Source of the DNA: Acidobacteriaceae bacterium
GTDB lineage: Bacteria; Acidobacteriota; Terriglobia; Terriglobales; Acidobacteriaceae
Assembly: GCA_030041435.1 (NCBI GenBank)
Contig: JASHNW010000089.1
Location: 62,001 to 126,000 of the forward strand
Length of the DNA stretch: 64,000 bases
Reading direction: 5' to 3'
The stretch's first letter is position 1. The number at the start of each line of letters is the position of its first letter. Shown here piece by piece: positions 21,561-31,639 of this stretch. Below the pieces are notes generated by a model that worked only from the letters and a program-made list of their open reading frames with translations, was not told the origin of the DNA and ran no database searches. The translations under genes were made by a program, and so were the position numbers.

Positions 21561-21971
21561 TTAGTTCCAGCTCACGGCCAGCTGCCAGCGCAGATTGCGC
21601 ACGGCGGTCTTGCGCAGCACGCGCTCGTACTCTTCCAGCTCCGACACCACAGCGGCGGTGTCCGCGCCCAGTGCGCCGGCAGCTTCGTGCAGAAAATCGT
21701 GGAGCGTGCAGATGGTGATCAGCCCGTCTTCCGGAGAAAACCATTGCGGCGGGGGCAGAGTCCTGGCCCATTCCGGATCGCCCGCGCCCTCTTCCAGCAA
21801 CAGCGCCATGGAATTTTGGTCAGCGGAGAAGAATTCCAGCAGGGGTTTCACACCAAGGCGAAGCGCCAGCTTCTCCAGGGCATCCTCGTTTCGCGCCAGG
21901 GCATGGCCGTTCACAAAGATGTCGAAGCCAGGGTCCTCACCCTCCACGACGATGTACATGGAAGCGCTCAT
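21561..21971 (-). CDS. Conserved-looking cytoplasmic protein of unknown function
   Basis: 136 residues without signal peptide or membrane segment. It starts MSASMYIVVEGEDPGFDIFV and contains LGVKPLLEFFSADQ, suggesting a small compact regulatory or immunity-like protein, but I cannot name a family. It stands alone between the barrel gene and pnp, on the minus strand. Confidence 0.65.
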   Translation of the reverse strand: MSASMYIVVEGEDPGFDIFVNGHALARNEDALEKLALRLGVKPLLEFFSADQNSMALLLEEGAGDPEWARTLPPPQWFSPEDGLITICTLHDFLHEAAGALGADTAAVVSELEEYERVLRKTAVRNLRWQLAVSWN

Positions 21972-22123
21972 TTGCGGTCAGTCTACCTGATCTGATGATG
22001 CCGCGAAGGGCCCACAGGATGCGTCGTTGCCAGAAGAGTAAACTCCGGAATGCCTGGCCAATCGCCCCCCGATTTGTATTGGACGCTTCAGGCAGGATTC
22101 TCGCCATTTTTCCACGGATGAAG

Positions 22124-22161
22124 GCAAAAGAAAAGGGCCGGACGGCATGGCCTCCGGCCCT
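22124..22161 (-). terminator. Rho-independent terminator of pnp
   Basis: Read on the minus strand, AGGGCCGGA (22161-22153) and TCCGGCCCT (22142-22134) form a 9-bp stem followed by TTTCTTTTG. It is 28 bases past the pnp stop. Confidence 0.85.
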
Positions 22162-22188
22162 CGTATAACGGATTACTCAACTCCGTGG

Positions 22189-24690
22189 TTACTGCGGTCC
22201 ACGCCCACCGCCTGCAGGGCCAGGACGGCGTCCGCGACGACGGCGGCGCCGCTGCTGTCCTCCGGGTCCGCCGCCGGGTCCGCCTGGCCGGCGTTCGCCG
22301 CCTGCAGGAACCGGCACCCCATCGGCGCGGTTGAAGTTGATCTCCTCGCCTTCCTCGTTAACACCGGCGTCATCGTCGAAGTCGTCGCCGCCCTCGATCA
22401 TGATGGTGCTGGCATTCGAGCTGGGCTGGCGCTCTTCGGGCGGAGCCGGACGAGGCGGACGCGGTGGCCGCTCCGACCGCTCGGACCGCTCCGGCCGTTC
22501 GGACCGCTCCGGCCGTTCGGACCGCTCTGGCGCTGCCGAAGCCGCCATGTCGCCTGCCGGACCACCGGCATTCGGATCGGGCAGCCCCAGCTTCTGGCGC
22601 TGCTCGCGCAGCACAGCTTTCCGCGACAGCTTGATACGGTTGCCTTCGACGCCCAGCACCTTCACCATCACCTGATCGCCCTCGCGCAGCTCGTCCTTCA
22701 CTTCGCGCACGCGGTGCTCGGCGATTTCGCTGATGTGCAGCAGGCCGTCCGTGCCGGGGAAGAGCTCGACAAACGCGCCGAACTCGGCCAGCCGGACCAC
22801 CTTGCCCAGATAAACCTTGCCCACTTCCGGCACCGCGGTCAGATCGTTGATCATGGCCAGCGCCTTCTTCAGGCCTTCCTCGTCGCTGGACGCCACGTTG
22901 ACTTTGCCCGTGTCGTCCACGTCGATCTTCACCTGGGTTGCTTCGATGATGCCGCGAATGGTCTTGCCGCCCGGCCCGATCAGATCGCGGATCTTGTCGG
23001 TAGGAATCTGCAGGGTCCTGATCTGAGGCGCGAACTTCGACTTCTCGGTGCGCGGCCCATTCAGAATCGCTTCCATGGTGTCCAGCAGGAAGAGGCGGCC
23101 GCGGCGCGCCTGTTCCAGCGCCTCGCGCATGATCTGGCCGGTGATGCCGCCGATCTTGATGTCCATCTGCAGAGCGGTAATCCCGTTGCGCGTGCCGGCT
23201 ACCTTAAAGTCCATGTCGCCGTAGTGGTCTTCGGCGCCGGCAATGTCGGTGAGGATGGCGTAGTCGTCGCCCTCCTTCACCAGGCCCATGGCGATGCCGG
23301 CGACCGACGATTTGAGCGGAATGCCCGCATCCATGAGTGCAAGGCTGGCGCCGCAGACCGAAGCCATCGACGACGAACCATTCGACTCGAGGATGTCCGA
23401 CACCACGCGCAGCGAGTACGGAGATTCCTCCTCGCTGGGCAGCACCGCGCTGATGGCGCGCTCGGCCAGAGCGCCGTGGCCCACTTCGCGGCGACCTACG
23501 CCGGTCATACGTCCAGTTTCTCCAACCGAGAAGGGAGGGAAGTTGTAGTGGAGCATGAACTTTTTTCGCTGCTCACCCTCAAACGTCTCCAGCCGCTGCG
23601 AGTCGTCCGTGGTGCCCAGCGTGGCGGTCACCAGCGCCTGGGTCTCGCCCCGCGTGAACAGCGCCGAGCCATGGGTGCGCGGCAGAACGCCCACTTCGAT
23701 CGAAATCGGCCGGATCTCGTCAAACGCGCGCCGGTCGGGCCGCACCCGCTCCTTCGTCACCTGCTCGCGGAACAGCCGCTCGCGCAGAGTCTCGTAGTAG
23801 TGGGCCAGCTTCTTCTTCGCGGCCGCAGCTTGCTCGCCTTCAGGAATCTCCGCTTTGAGCTCGTCCTGGATTTGCTTTACCAGGCTGTAGCTTTCGAGCT
23901 TGGGATGCGCCTTCGTATCGAGCGCGTCCTTCAGCCGGTCGCCTACCTTCGCCTTCAACGCTTCGTAGTACGAGGTGTCGAACTCGGGCGCAGTTACCGC
24001 CTTCTTTGCTTTGCCTGCGCGGGATGCGAGGTCTTCGATGGCAGCCAGGATCTTCTTGATCTCGCCGTGGCCGAATTCGATGGCGTCAACGACCACCTCT
24101 TCGATCACCTGGCTGGAGCCGCTCTCGATCATCACGATGCCGTCTTTGCTGGCTACAACCATGATGTTGATGGTGCTCTCGCGCCGCTCTGTGTAGGTCG
24201 GATTCACCACGAACTGATCGTTGACACGGCCGACGCGCACCGCGCCCACCGGTCCGTTGAATGGAACATCGGAAAGCGCCAGCGCTGCACCTGCGCCGTT
24301 GATGGCGCAGACGTCGGGATCGTTTTCCTTGTCCGCCGAAAGCACCAGGGCGATCACCTGGGTTTCGTTGCGGAATCCTTCCGGGAAGAGCGGGCGGATG
24401 GGCCGGTCGATCTGCCGGCTGGTGAGAATCTCACGCTCGCTGGGGCGGCCTTCCCGCTTGATGAATCCGCCGGGGATGCGTCCGCCAGCGTACGCGTACT
24501 CGCGATAGTCGACGGTCAGGGGGAAAAAGTCGATGCCTTCCCGGGGATCGGGAGAGGAGACGGCGGTCACCAGTACAACGGTGTCACCCGAGGTGACCAC
24601 GGCGGCGCCCGACGCCTGCTTGGCCATGCGGCCAGTCTCAAATTGCAGCCGCTTGCCTCCGGCAAGGTCGACCGTAACGTCCTGCTTCAT
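22189..24690 (-). CDS. pnp: Polyribonucleotide nucleotidyltransferase (PNPase)
   Basis: 833 residues. PNPase degrades RNA 3'-5' by phosphorolysis and can add tails. It has two RNase PH domains (about 10-220 and 320-550; second with [14 protein letters not shown]-like [15 protein letters not shown], then [27 protein letters not shown]), a helical linker, a KH domain ([16 protein letters not shown]) and an S1 domain ([26 protein letters not shown]). The tail after about 705 is unusual: tandem E-R-S-E-R-P repeats, then acidic DDFDDDAG, then Gly/Arg-rich sequence ending [18 protein letters not shown] 24690 follows GAGGA. It is transcribed after rpsO, the classical arrangement. Confidence 0.97.
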   Translation of the reverse strand: MKQDVTVDLAGGKRLQFETGRMAKQASGAAVVTSGDTVVLVTAVSSPDPREGIDFFPLTVDYREYAYAGGRIPGGFIKREGRPSEREILTSRQIDRPIRPLFPEGFRNETQVIALVLSADKENDPDVCAINGAGAALALSDVPFNGPVGAVRVGRVNDQFVVNPTYTERRESTINIMVVASKDGIVMIESGSSQVIEEVVVDAIEFGHGEIKKILAAIEDLASRAGKAKKAVTAPEFDTSYYEALKAKVGDRLKDALDTKAHPKLESYSLVKQIQDELKAEIPEGEQAAAAKKKLAHYYETLRERLFREQVTKERVRPDRRAFDEIRPISIEVGVLPRTHGSALFTRGETQALVTATLGTTDDSQRLETFEGEQRKKFMLHYNFPPFSVGETGRMTGVGRREVGHGALAERAISAVLPSEEESPYSLRVVSDILESNGSSSMASVCGASLALMDAGIPLKSSVAGIAMGLVKEGDDYAILTDIAGAEDHYGDMDFKVAGTRNGITALQMDIKIGGITGQIMREALEQARRGRLFLLDTMEAILNGPRTEKSKFAPQIRTLQIPTDKIRDLIGPGGKTIRGIIEATQVKIDVDDTGKVNVASSDEEGLKKALAMINDLTAVPEVGKVYLGKVVRLAEFGAFVELFPGTDGLLHISEIAEHRVREVKDELREGDQVMVKVLGVEGNRIKLSRKAVLREQRQKLGLPDPNAGGPAGDMAASAAPERSERPERSERPERSERSERPPRPPRPAPPEERQPSSNASTIMIEGGDDFDDDAGVNEEGEEINFNRADGVPVPAGGERRPGGPGGGPGGQQRRRRRRGRRPGPAGGGRGPQ
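22471..22530. repeat. Tandem 18-bp repeat in the pnp tail
   Basis: Units of CGGACCGCTCCGGCCGTT repeat about three times with small changes, encoding the Glu-Arg-Ser-Glu-Arg-Pro repeats of the PNPase tail. Copy number is likely to vary by slippage. Confidence 0.8.
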
Positions 24691-24904
24691 ATTGTCCTCA
24701 TTTCTCTGTGTGGGAACTCAGCGCGGGCGGGGGTCCGGTGCGCGGGGCGACGGGGAGAGGGGAAAGAGCGGTGGTCGGATTCAGATGGCCTGCATCGGAC
24801 GGGAGGGAGCGTACCGCGCAAATGCGAGATGGGCGCCGCCTCGTACCGTCCTTAGCTCTCTCGCGTTTTCTCGTCGTGCGCGCGCCGGAGCCGGGACTCG
24901 CGGT

Positions 24905-25171
24905 TTACTTGCGGATGCCCAGCTTGCCGATCACGGTCCGGTAACGCTCCGAATCGTGAGTTTTCAGGTAGTCCAGCAGGCGGCGGCGCTTACTCACCAG
25001 CATCAGCAGGCCGCGGCGCGAAGCGTGATCCTTCGCGTGGGTCTTGAAATGCTCGGTCAGGTCGCCAATGCGCTCGCTCAGAACCGCGATCTGCACCTCG
25101 GGGCTTCCGGTATCGGAATCATGGGTGCGATAGCGTGCGATTACTTCGGATTTCTTTTCAGGTGCCAGCAC
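24905..25171 (-). CDS. rpsO: 30S ribosomal protein S15
   Basis: 88 residues, the usual S15 length. Family blocks are [38 protein letters not shown] and [12 protein letters not shown]15 binds 16S rRNA early in 30S assembly. The start is GTG 25169-25171 ([11 protein letters not shown]), matching family N-termini, with GAGGAG about 12 bases upstream. It precedes pnp by 214 bases; that gap (24691-24904) probably holds the pnp leader and processing site. Confidence 0.97.
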   Translation of the reverse strand: MLAPEKKSEVIARYRTHDSDTGSPEVQIAVLSERIGDLTEHFKTHAKDHASRRGLLMLVSKRRRLLDYLKTHDSERYRTVIGKLGIRK

Positions 25172-25331
25172 GTTGGTGCGTACTCCTCTGGTATTTTCGC
25201 GATTACACTTCCTAAGTGTCTGGCCTAAGAATAACATGGGCCGCTGGAGCGCGTCACGCAGCCAGGCATGCTCCCTGCACGCCGATCCGCCTCGCAACAC
25301 GAGCGTGCCACAGACATGAGGGACGCCTCTG

Positions 25332-25688
25332 CTAAGAAGCAGCGAACGCCCTGCGCAGTCCCATTCCCGCGTAGGCTCCCGCCAGGGGAAACGCCAGAAT
25401 CACGAGAGAACCCGCTGTCCGCAGCGTCACCGTGTGCGCTGCCAGATGGTCTGCGATCATGTAGAGCGGAACCCAGATTCCGATGGCCAGGGCCCACAGC
25501 CACGGCCTGCGCGGCCCCATCATGCCCAGCACGGCGGCGCTCAGCAGCAGGGAACCGGCGGTGATGCCCGCATCATCCCAGTGGGGGCGCGAATCCACCC
25601 AGGCGATGGCCAGTCCGAGCACGAGGGCTGCGAGAAACAGGCCCAAATCTCGATAGGTCATTCTTTCGCGCATGGATCGGATCCCCAT
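25332..25688 (-). CDS. Small membrane protein of unknown function
   Basis: 118 residues with four predicted transmembrane segments (about 12-30, 42-58, 62-80 and 90-112) after a basic start [10 protein letters not shown]. No family is recognised. It sits 160 bases upstream of rpsO on the same strand, with its promoter region shared divergently with the padR-type gene. Confidence 0.65.
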   Translation of the reverse strand: MGIRSMRERMTYRDLGLFLAALVLGLAIAWVDSRPHWDDAGITAGSLLLSAAVLGMMGPRRPWLWALAIGIWVPLYMIADHLAAHTVTLRTAGSLVILAFPLAGAYAGMGLRRAFAAS

Positions 25689-25769
25689 TCGCAGGCGAAC
25701 CGCAAATTGCTCATAATTATATCCTTCGTCATGCCATGGGCAGCCTATGCGGTGCGCCTGAATCCTCTA

Positions 25770-25815
25770 TTGGAAGATTCTTCTTGACAAATATACTGTA
25801 TAACACATAGTGTAT
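25770..25815 (+). promoter_or_regulatory. Promoter and PadR-type operator
   Basis: TTGGAA (25770-25775), 16 bases, then TATACT (25792-25797) is a plausible sigma-70 promoter; TTGACA also occurs at 25784. An imperfect dyad ATAC-N2-TAT...ATA-N2-GTAT (25793-25815, 7 of 11 pairs) overlaps the -10 box. ATAC/GTAT half-sites are typical of PadR operators, so autorepression by the following gene is likely. Confidence 0.55.
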
Positions 25816-25845
25816 TACGCATACTATGGGACACACCGTACAGTG

Positions 25846-26229
25846 ATGGACTCCGAGACTCTTGAGAACCTTCGCCTGGAACTCCGCCGCGGCTGCCTTG
25901 TGCTGGCCGTTTTGGGAGCCCTGCGCGAAGAGCAATACGGCTACACCCTCCGCAAAGACCTCGCCGAGCACGGCCTGGAGATTGACGAAGGAACCCTGTA
26001 CCCGCTGCTCCGCCGCCTCGAATCCCAGGGTCTGCTTGCGAGCGAGTGGCGCGAGCATGAAAAACGCAACAAGCGCTTCTACCGCCTCTCCCCTGAAGGC
26101 GAAACCATCCTCCATCAGCTGCTCGACGAGTGGGGGAACCTCGACGCCTCCATCCGCGCAGTCATCGGGCATCACGAACCGAAGGAGCAGGATCATGGAT
26201 CTCATCCCGCGCTATCTGCAGGCCGTTAG
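25846..26229 (+). CDS. PadR-family transcriptional regulator
   Basis: 127 residues. Winged-helix PadR domain: LRRGCLVLAVLGALREEQYGYTL, DEGTLYPLLRRLESQGLL, and a wing with KRNKRFYRLSPEG. PadR proteins are dimeric repressors of nearby membrane or stress genes. I chose ATG 25846; an in-frame GTG at 25810 lies inside the operator. Its last 35 bases overlap the next gene, so the two are translationally linked. Confidence 0.9.
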   Translation: MDSETLENLRLELRRGCLVLAVLGALREEQYGYTLRKDLAEHGLEIDEGTLYPLLRRLESQGLLASEWREHEKRNKRFYRLSPEGETILHQLLDEWGNLDASIRAVIGHHEPKEQDHGSHPALSAGR

Positions 26230-27199
26230 ATTCTGGCTGCCCAAAAAGCAGCAGGACGACATCATCGCCGAGCTGTCAGAGGACATTCGCGCGCAGCTCA
26301 CCGAGAGAGAAGCGGCGCTCGGCCGCCCGCTCACCGAAGCCGACGTCGAGGCGCTCCTGCGCCAGCGCGGATCGCCCATCATGGTGGCCAACCGCTATCT
26401 GCCGCAGCAGTCGCTCATCGGACCGCCGCTTTTTCCCATTTACCGCTTCGTCCTCAAGGTGGTCACACTCTGCATCCTCATCCCTGCGGGGCTTGGCTGG
26501 CTGGTCGCCCTTCTCAGTCCTGCCGTTCATGCCGGGGGGCATCACTGGGCCTCGTACTTTGGTGTCGCATGGGACGAGCTGTGGACTGCGTGGTTTGTGT
26601 CCATGGGTGTGGTCACGCTGGTCTTCGCCATTCTCGAGCGGACGCACGCAAAAGCGCAGCTCCTCGAAGACTGGAACCCGCGCAAGCTGCCGCCGCTGCG
26701 CCATCCACATAGCATCCCGCGTTCTTCCTCCGTCATCGAGATCGCGGTCAATTTGTGCGTTGTGGCGTGGTGGGCCGCGAACATGGCTTCGCCGCAGAAC
26801 CTGCACATTGGCAGCCTGCGCCTCTCTCTGTCTCCCGCTTGGACGTGGTTCTTCTGGGCCGTGTTGGTGCTTACGGTCGCCAGCGCGTGCATTGCCGCCG
26901 TCAATCTGATTCGTCCCTGGTGGACGACAGCGCGCGTCGCCGCAAGGCTCTGCCTCGATGTTGCGGGCTCAGCGTTTTTCTGCTGGCTTCTGAAGGCCAA
27001 CGTGATCGCCGCCATTGACTGGCCCAGCGCCACGCCGGACAAAGCGGCCTTCATCGTGAGCCAGGTCAATTTGTGGCTGGCGCGGATGTTCCCCTTCGCC
27101 ATTCTGGTGAGCGTCATCATCCTGGCGACGAATCTTTATCGCCTGGCGCGTCTCAGGAAGCTGGCCCGCATGCATCCCATGCGCCCCGCCGAAGTGTGA
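26195..27199 (+). CDS. Membrane protein with N-terminal HAAS-type domain, PadR partner
   Basis: 334 residues. Residues 1-70 (MDLIPRYLQAVRFWLPKKQQ, DIIAELSEDIRAQL, ADVEALLRQRGSP) match the HAAS helical domain that often partners PadR regulators, as a membrane-linked sensor or antagonist. About seven hydrophobic segments follow. ATG 26195 is preceded by AAGGAG inside the padR-type frame, which fixes the start. The family's function is poorly known; the linked regulator suggests control of an envelope response. It converges with the next gene with only 16 bases between. Confidence 0.82.
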   Translation: MDLIPRYLQAVRFWLPKKQQDDIIAELSEDIRAQLTEREAALGRPLTEADVEALLRQRGSPIMVANRYLPQQSLIGPPLFPIYRFVLKVVTLCILIPAGLGWLVALLSPAVHAGGHHWASYFGVAWDELWTAWFVSMGVVTLVFAILERTHAKAQLLEDWNPRKLPPLRHPHSIPRSSSVIEIAVNLCVVAWWAANMASPQNLHIGSLRLSLSPAWTWFFWAVLVLTVASACIAAVNLIRPWWTTARVAARLCLDVAGSAFFCWLLKANVIAAIDWPSATPDKAAFIVSQVNLWLARMFPFAILVSVIILATNLYRLARLRKLARMHPMRPAEV

Positions 27200-27215
27200 C
27201 GGCGGCGGCCCCGGG

Positions 27216-30200
27216 TTACTTTGCCTCCACTGCCGCGCCGCCATAGCTCGAGAGCACCTTTCCCTGGCGATCCAGCAGCAGCGCCGCGCCGCGCTGCGCG
27301 GCCATGGTGAAGTGAATATGCGCTCCGGTCAGCGCATCGACAATGTCGACTTGCTGGGCGTCCGCCGATTCATTGCTGAAGCTGTACAGAACCGCGTCGT
27401 CGAGGATTGTTGGATACGCCAGCACGGCGGGCGAGAGCGGCGAGGATTCCTGGAACGCCGGCGCGACGCCGGCTTGCTGCAGCGCCCAGCGATAGAGCGC
27501 CGCCGTCGCATCGTATCCTTCCGCGAACTCTACCGGCTGCGCGGTCCACAAGATCTTTCCGCTGCCGTGCGGAATCACCTCGACGGATTTTCCATCCGCA
27601 AAGGTCTGCGTCCACGTCTCTGACTGCTGCACGGTTGCCGGGAATCCCAGCGCAAAGCTCGTGCCATCGGGCAGCGACAGCACCGCTCCGCGCACCACCA
27701 GCGGACCCACCGTCGCCTTGATGCCCAGCGGCATCAACCGATCCACGGGCATCCAGTGCTCATCGCGATTGACGGGGCCCGTCACCAGCAGGGTCCCGCC
27801 TTTGGCGACATACTCCATCAGTTGCGCCCAGGCTGCATCCGTCAGGCCCTGCGGCGACGGCAGAAACACCAGTTTCGGACTACCGAGATCCGCCAGCCGG
27901 TTCTCCGGCAGCATGCGTAATGGTGTGTGATCGTAATAGGCCATCGCGCGCAGCGCTTTCTTCTGCGTATCGAGCGCGAGGCCACCGAGGATGGAATACA
28001 GCAGCGTCTGCGACGTCACCATGGTTACGTCGGGCGGCTGAATCTTTGTGAAGCTTTGCGGGCTCCTGTTCACAAAGGCCGCATAGCCTGCGAGGACGCG
28101 CGCCTCCGGCTTCTCCGTTCCATCCGGACGCACCGCGCCAATCGGCACTTCATTGTCGTTCGCCATGGTGGCGTTCACGTTCCACACCCACTCCAGCGCG
28201 CCCGCTGCCTGCGCGAACGAAATCGCGATCTTCCGCTCCAGCTGCCAGCCCTCCACCTCCGCGCACAGACGCAGCTGTCCATCCATTTGCATGCGCCGCT
28301 GCTCGCCTGTCTCCTGGATGAGGAGCGGCTTGCCGGGAAACTTCGGCGCCAGCGACGCCCACAGGATCGCGTCGTAGTCCCACCACGTGTGATCGGCGGT
28401 AAAGGCGATGTCTGGCGAATAGAACGCCGGAGACACCCGCCCCGCCACCCCTCCTTCATCCTGACCCACAGTGATCAGCTGCTGCGATCCGGTCTCGCGA
28501 ATCAGCGCCCGCATCTTTTTCACCCAGCTGTCGAAGACCCACTGCGTGAAGAGGGTATAGTCGTAGTCCTTTAGCGGATTGAACCCGCTCCGCACTGCAT
28601 CCGCCTGGAGTGCGCCCGGCTGCGGCAGCGCCAGCGGATCCTGGCCGGCGATCTCCGGCGGCGTGGCCGTGGGATTCGCCTGCAAATCGCGCCCCATCCC
28701 GAGCGACGGCTCTGCCCAGTCATGCAGCAGCTTTGCGCGGTCGGGATACCGCTCCGCAATCCACTGCCGCCACGCCGCCTGCTCGAAGGGATCGTAGTCT
28801 GGCAGCGTGCGCCACTCGTTTTTGTTGGCGCTGGGCTCGTTGATCAGATCCCACGCGAGGAAGGGAACTGCGTGGAAGCGCTCCACCAGCGACTGCGCGT
28901 AGAGCGACTCCGCGTGGACGGCCACCGGATCGAGATAGCCGTTCTCCCCGCCCCACGTGTCCGGATAAAACGCAAACAGATTGAACTGCACGGGAAGATC
29001 GTTGTGCCGCGCGCACATCAGAAATGCCTCCACCGTGCGCAGCGCCGCCTCACTCATCTGCCCGTTGGGGGCAAGCTCCTTCGCCCACGCGGTCCACAAT
29101 CCTGTCCGGATCATGTTCAGCCCCGCAGCGTGAATCTGCGCCATGTCCTGGTTCCACACGTACGCATTGGGCAGCATCAGATACATGCGCGAAACGTCGC
29201 TCGACATATAGGTCGTGCCCACCACCGGCAGCGGCTTGCCATCGAGCTGAAAGTAATCGCTGCCCACGGTGAGCTTCGAGCCCGAAAGCAGGTAATCCCA
29301 GTCGCGCATCCAGAAACCGGAGCGATAGACACGCAGGGGCTGGCCGTCGCGCAGCAGTGTCGCTTCGACGGTATGAAACCCCGGGCCGGCGGCGGCTTGT
29401 GCGGGCAGAGTCACGTCGTGGCCGGCATCCGCCGGAATCGTCTCGTCGTCGTGCACCGCCCCGTCTTCCGACGTCACGCGCACGTGAAGCTCCTCGCCCG
29501 CCGGTTCGCTCGCCAGCGGATCAGCGGGCGTGTAATGAAACTCCAGCGCTTCGCCCGGCAGAAACAGCGGCAACCGCGGCCGGAATGCAAACTGATCGTT
29601 TTTTCGCAGTGTAATCTCCGCCAGCGTTGCCAGCAGCTTGGCGTTGGTGAAGAAATCCGCATCCGGCTCGCACGCCACCAGAATCCACCGGCCACCGACA
29701 AAGCGATGTGTGTTGTGGTCGATCTCGATGACCGGCGCTGCCAGCTTGTGCCCCTCCCGCTCACCCCACGCCAGAGTTGTCAGGTCCATGTCCTCGTAAC
29801 CGGTGGCTCCGCCGCTGGCATCGCCATTGACCACGCTCAGGCGCACCACGGGACTGAACGCCCGCTTCCAGCCGAATGCGGGCAACTGAGGAAACACATC
29901 CTCATTGGCAGTGAACGGTGTGGTGTCGCTGCCAGGCGTTTCCTGATAGCCATCGATGAACAGCTCCAGGGTGTGCGCCACGCTCTGGCTGCGCAGATGC
30001 CACCCGCTTGCGTCCTGATAACCGGCGCGCGTGAATGGCTTGCCGCCCAGCACGATGAGATTACCGCCGCGATCGAGGTATTCCAGAATCGCGTCCCAGT
30101 CAGCCTCTGGCCACGCCGAGCCATAGGGGAGCACCAGCAGATCGGCGTCCGGCGCCGCCAGCGCATCCTTCAGTTGTGCCGCACCGGCAAAATCGGCGCC

Positions 30201-30350
30201 CGCAAACGCGGCGCGCAGGCCGGCTTCATCGGGAGCAGGCGAGTCCGCCGCCGGAAATCCCGGCTGCCAGAACACTACTGTCTTTGCAAAAGTTGTCAGT
30301 GGAGAAAGAAGAAAAACGACTGGCAGAAAAATTCGTAAGAATGCGCGCAT
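27216..30350 (-). CDS. Large secreted clan GH-A glycoside hydrolase (GH5/GH42-like)
   Basis: 1044 residues with a signal peptide (MRAFLRIFLPVVFLL...FAKT). An N-terminal Rossmann-like region (about 20-150) and a C-terminal one (about 800-900, AWAQLMEYVAKGGTLLVTG) resemble glutamine-amidotransferase-like modules seen with GH42. The central barrel has the acid/base motif LINEP (Glu about 506) and the nucleophile in PLLIQETGEQ (Glu about 680), spacing typical of clan GH-A. It likely hydrolyses beta-linked plant or microbial polysaccharides or galactosides outside the cytoplasm. An alternative upstream start would add 73 residues ahead of a good signal peptide, so I reject it. The exact family and substrate are uncertain. 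Confidence 0.8.
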   Translation of the reverse strand: MRAFLRIFLPVVFLLSPLTTFAKTVVFWQPGFPAADSPAPDEAGLRAAFAGADFAGAAQLKDALAAPDADLLVLPYGSAWPEADWDAILEYLDRGGNLIVLGGKPFTRAGYQDASGWHLRSQSVAHTLELFIDGYQETPGSDTTPFTANEDVFPQLPAFGWKRAFSPVVRLSVVNGDASGGATGYEDMDLTTLAWGEREGHKLAAPVIEIDHNTHRFVGGRWILVACEPDADFFTNAKLLATLAEITLRKNDQFAFRPRLPLFLPGEALEFHYTPADPLASEPAGEELHVRVTSEDGAVHDDETIPADAGHDVTLPAQAAAGPGFHTVEATLLRDGQPLRVYRSGFWMRDWDYLLSGSKLTVGSDYFQLDGKPLPVVGTTYMSSDVSRMYLMLPNAYVWNQDMAQIHAAGLNMIRTGLWTAWAKELAPNGQMSEAALRTVEAFLMCARHNDLPVQFNLFAFYPDTWGGENGYLDPVAVHAESLYAQSLVERFHAVPFLAWDLINEPSANKNEWRTLPDYDPFEQAAWRQWIAERYPDRAKLLHDWAEPSLGMGRDLQANPTATPPEIAGQDPLALPQPGALQADAVRSGFNPLKDYDYTLFTQWVFDSWVKKMRALIRETGSQQLITVGQDEGGVAGRVSPAFYSPDIAFTADHTWWDYDAILWASLAPKFPGKPLLIQETGEQRRMQMDGQLRLCAEVEGWQLERKIAISFAQAAGALEWVWNVNATMANDNEVPIGAVRPDGTEKPEARVLAGYAAFVNRSPQSFTKIQPPDVTMVTSQTLLYSILGGLALDTQKKALRAMAYYDHTPLRMLPENRLADLGSPKLVFLPSPQGLTDAAWAQLMEYVAKGGTLLVTGPVNRDEHWMPVDRLMPLGIKATVGPLVVRGAVLSLPDGTSFALGFPATVQQSETWTQTFADGKSVEVIPHGSGKILWTAQPVEFAEGYDATAALYRWALQQAGVAPAFQESSPLSPAVLAYPTILDDAVLYSFSNESADAQQVDIVDALTGAHIHFTMAAQRGAALLLDRQGKVLSSYGGAAVEAK

Positions 30351-30483
30351 CGCGGATCGGTCCTTAGAGGAAACCGTTCCACGATACCACTTCTGCGCCG
30401 CCAAACCGCTGCGCGCTCTCGATGGGGATTCCTGTGAATTCCCTTGCTTCGGGATCGGTGTACCCGAGACAGCGGATGCGCGG

Positions 30484-31512
30484 TTAGGGCTGGGCGGGTG
30501 GAGTGGTTTGCTGCTGTTGCTGCTTTTTCTCGTCCTGCTCCTGTTTCTTTCGCTGCTTCTCCACGGCATATTCCGCAGCGGCCTGCGCGTCGAGGCCGTG
30601 GGTCGGGTCCTTGTGCAGGAATTTGCGCGAGAGATCCGGCCAGAACTCGTTGAAGACCGTCCCCCCTTCTCCCTCGGCGATCTGAATCACAAAGGTCGAT
30701 ATCGTGAGGCCGAAGCTGTTATTGCTGCTGGGATAGTAGAGATTGGAGAGGCCGCCAGCGGCGAGGTTGCCCAGCAGATTCCCATAGTTCGGTTCCCATC
30801 TGCCGGTATAGTCATGCTTGGCGATGAAACTGGTAGACAAGGCGTAGAGCATCCGGTGCCGGACGGGACCGTATCCGAGGCGGAAATAACGCGGGTCCTG
30901 GTGAAAGATAATCGGAACAACGCCGGTGCTGAGGATGGTGCCGTCGAATGTATCAAGATACGCCACACCACTGCGCTCGAAATAGCCGCTGGGGCCCCAG
31001 GGAAAGCCAGTCAGATCGTTATCGGCCTCGTGATAGCCGGCTTCAAGGAACGCTGAGGCAAACGCGAAGGGGTCGAGCGCTGAATGGAGGGAGAGATTCA
31101 TCTTCTGGCCCTGGCTCAACGGTGCCGCGTCGTGGTGGTAAGTAACGTTGAAGGTGGGTACAACTCCCTCCACTCGCTGGTGCTCCTGCTCCTTGACCTC
31201 TTCTGCGGCTTTCTCCTTTTGAGTTTCCTGGGCGCCGGGCTGCTGCGAAGGAGATTGCGAGGAACTGGAAGAAGACTGAGCCGGGGTTGAAGGGGTGGCC
31301 GGCGCCGGAGTCTGAGATGGTTGAGCCTGTGTCGGCGGGCTGGGCGAGGGCGGAATCTGTTGCCCGCTCGACTGCCCCGCATTCGACTGGGGAGCATCCG
31401 GCAGTTCCGCCACCGTCTGCGCGCTCGCTCTCAAGCCGGTGAAAGAAAACGCCAAAATGAGTGCAAAATATCCCGCCCTGCGGCGGTAAGTGTGGGACTT
31501 CACTGCGATCAA
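30484..31512 (-). CDS. Exported protein of unknown function, paralogue A (TTG start, LPDAPQ motif)
   Basis: 342 residues starting at TTG 31512 after GGGAGA. The signal peptide ends near ASAQ (32). The mature start carries LPDAPQ (37-42), then a Q/P/S-rich linker (45-110), then a folded domain (VEGVVPTFNVTY, FHQDPRYFRLGYG, EPNYGNLLGNLAAGGLSNLYYP), and a Q/K-rich tail. The folded domain is clearly homologous to the product of the next gene on the same strand. Alternating strands and small residues would fit an outer-membrane-associated protein, but I do not recognise a characterised family. Confidence 0.78.
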   Translation of the reverse strand: MIAVKSHTYRRRAGYFALILAFSFTGLRASAQTVAELPDAPQSNAGQSSGQQIPPSPSPPTQAQPSQTPAPATPSTPAQSSSSSSQSPSQQPGAQETQKEKAAEEVKEQEHQRVEGVVPTFNVTYHHDAAPLSQGQKMNLSLHSALDPFAFASAFLEAGYHEADNDLTGFPWGPSGYFERSGVAYLDTFDGTILSTGVVPIIFHQDPRYFRLGYGPVRHRMLYALSTSFIAKHDYTGRWEPNYGNLLGNLAAGGLSNLYYPSSNNSFGLTISTFVIQIAEGEGGTVFNEFWPDLSRKFLHKDPTHGLDAQAAAEYAVEKQRKKQEQDEKKQQQQQTTPPAQP

Positions 31513-31639
31513 AAAGGGTCTCCCTAATCAGCAGGCGCTTGCCCTCGTGCCCCCCGGCAGAACTAACCGCGACTGGCCGGGCAGACGCATTGTCTCCATA
31601 CAGACGGATAACAGGGTGAGTAAGTTGAAGAGTCTTCCA

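Noticed and set aside
22147-24855. 902-codon open frame on the plus strand over pnp
   Set aside because: pnp on the minus strand has KH, S1 and RNase PH domains, a ribosome site and a terminator; the other frame has none.
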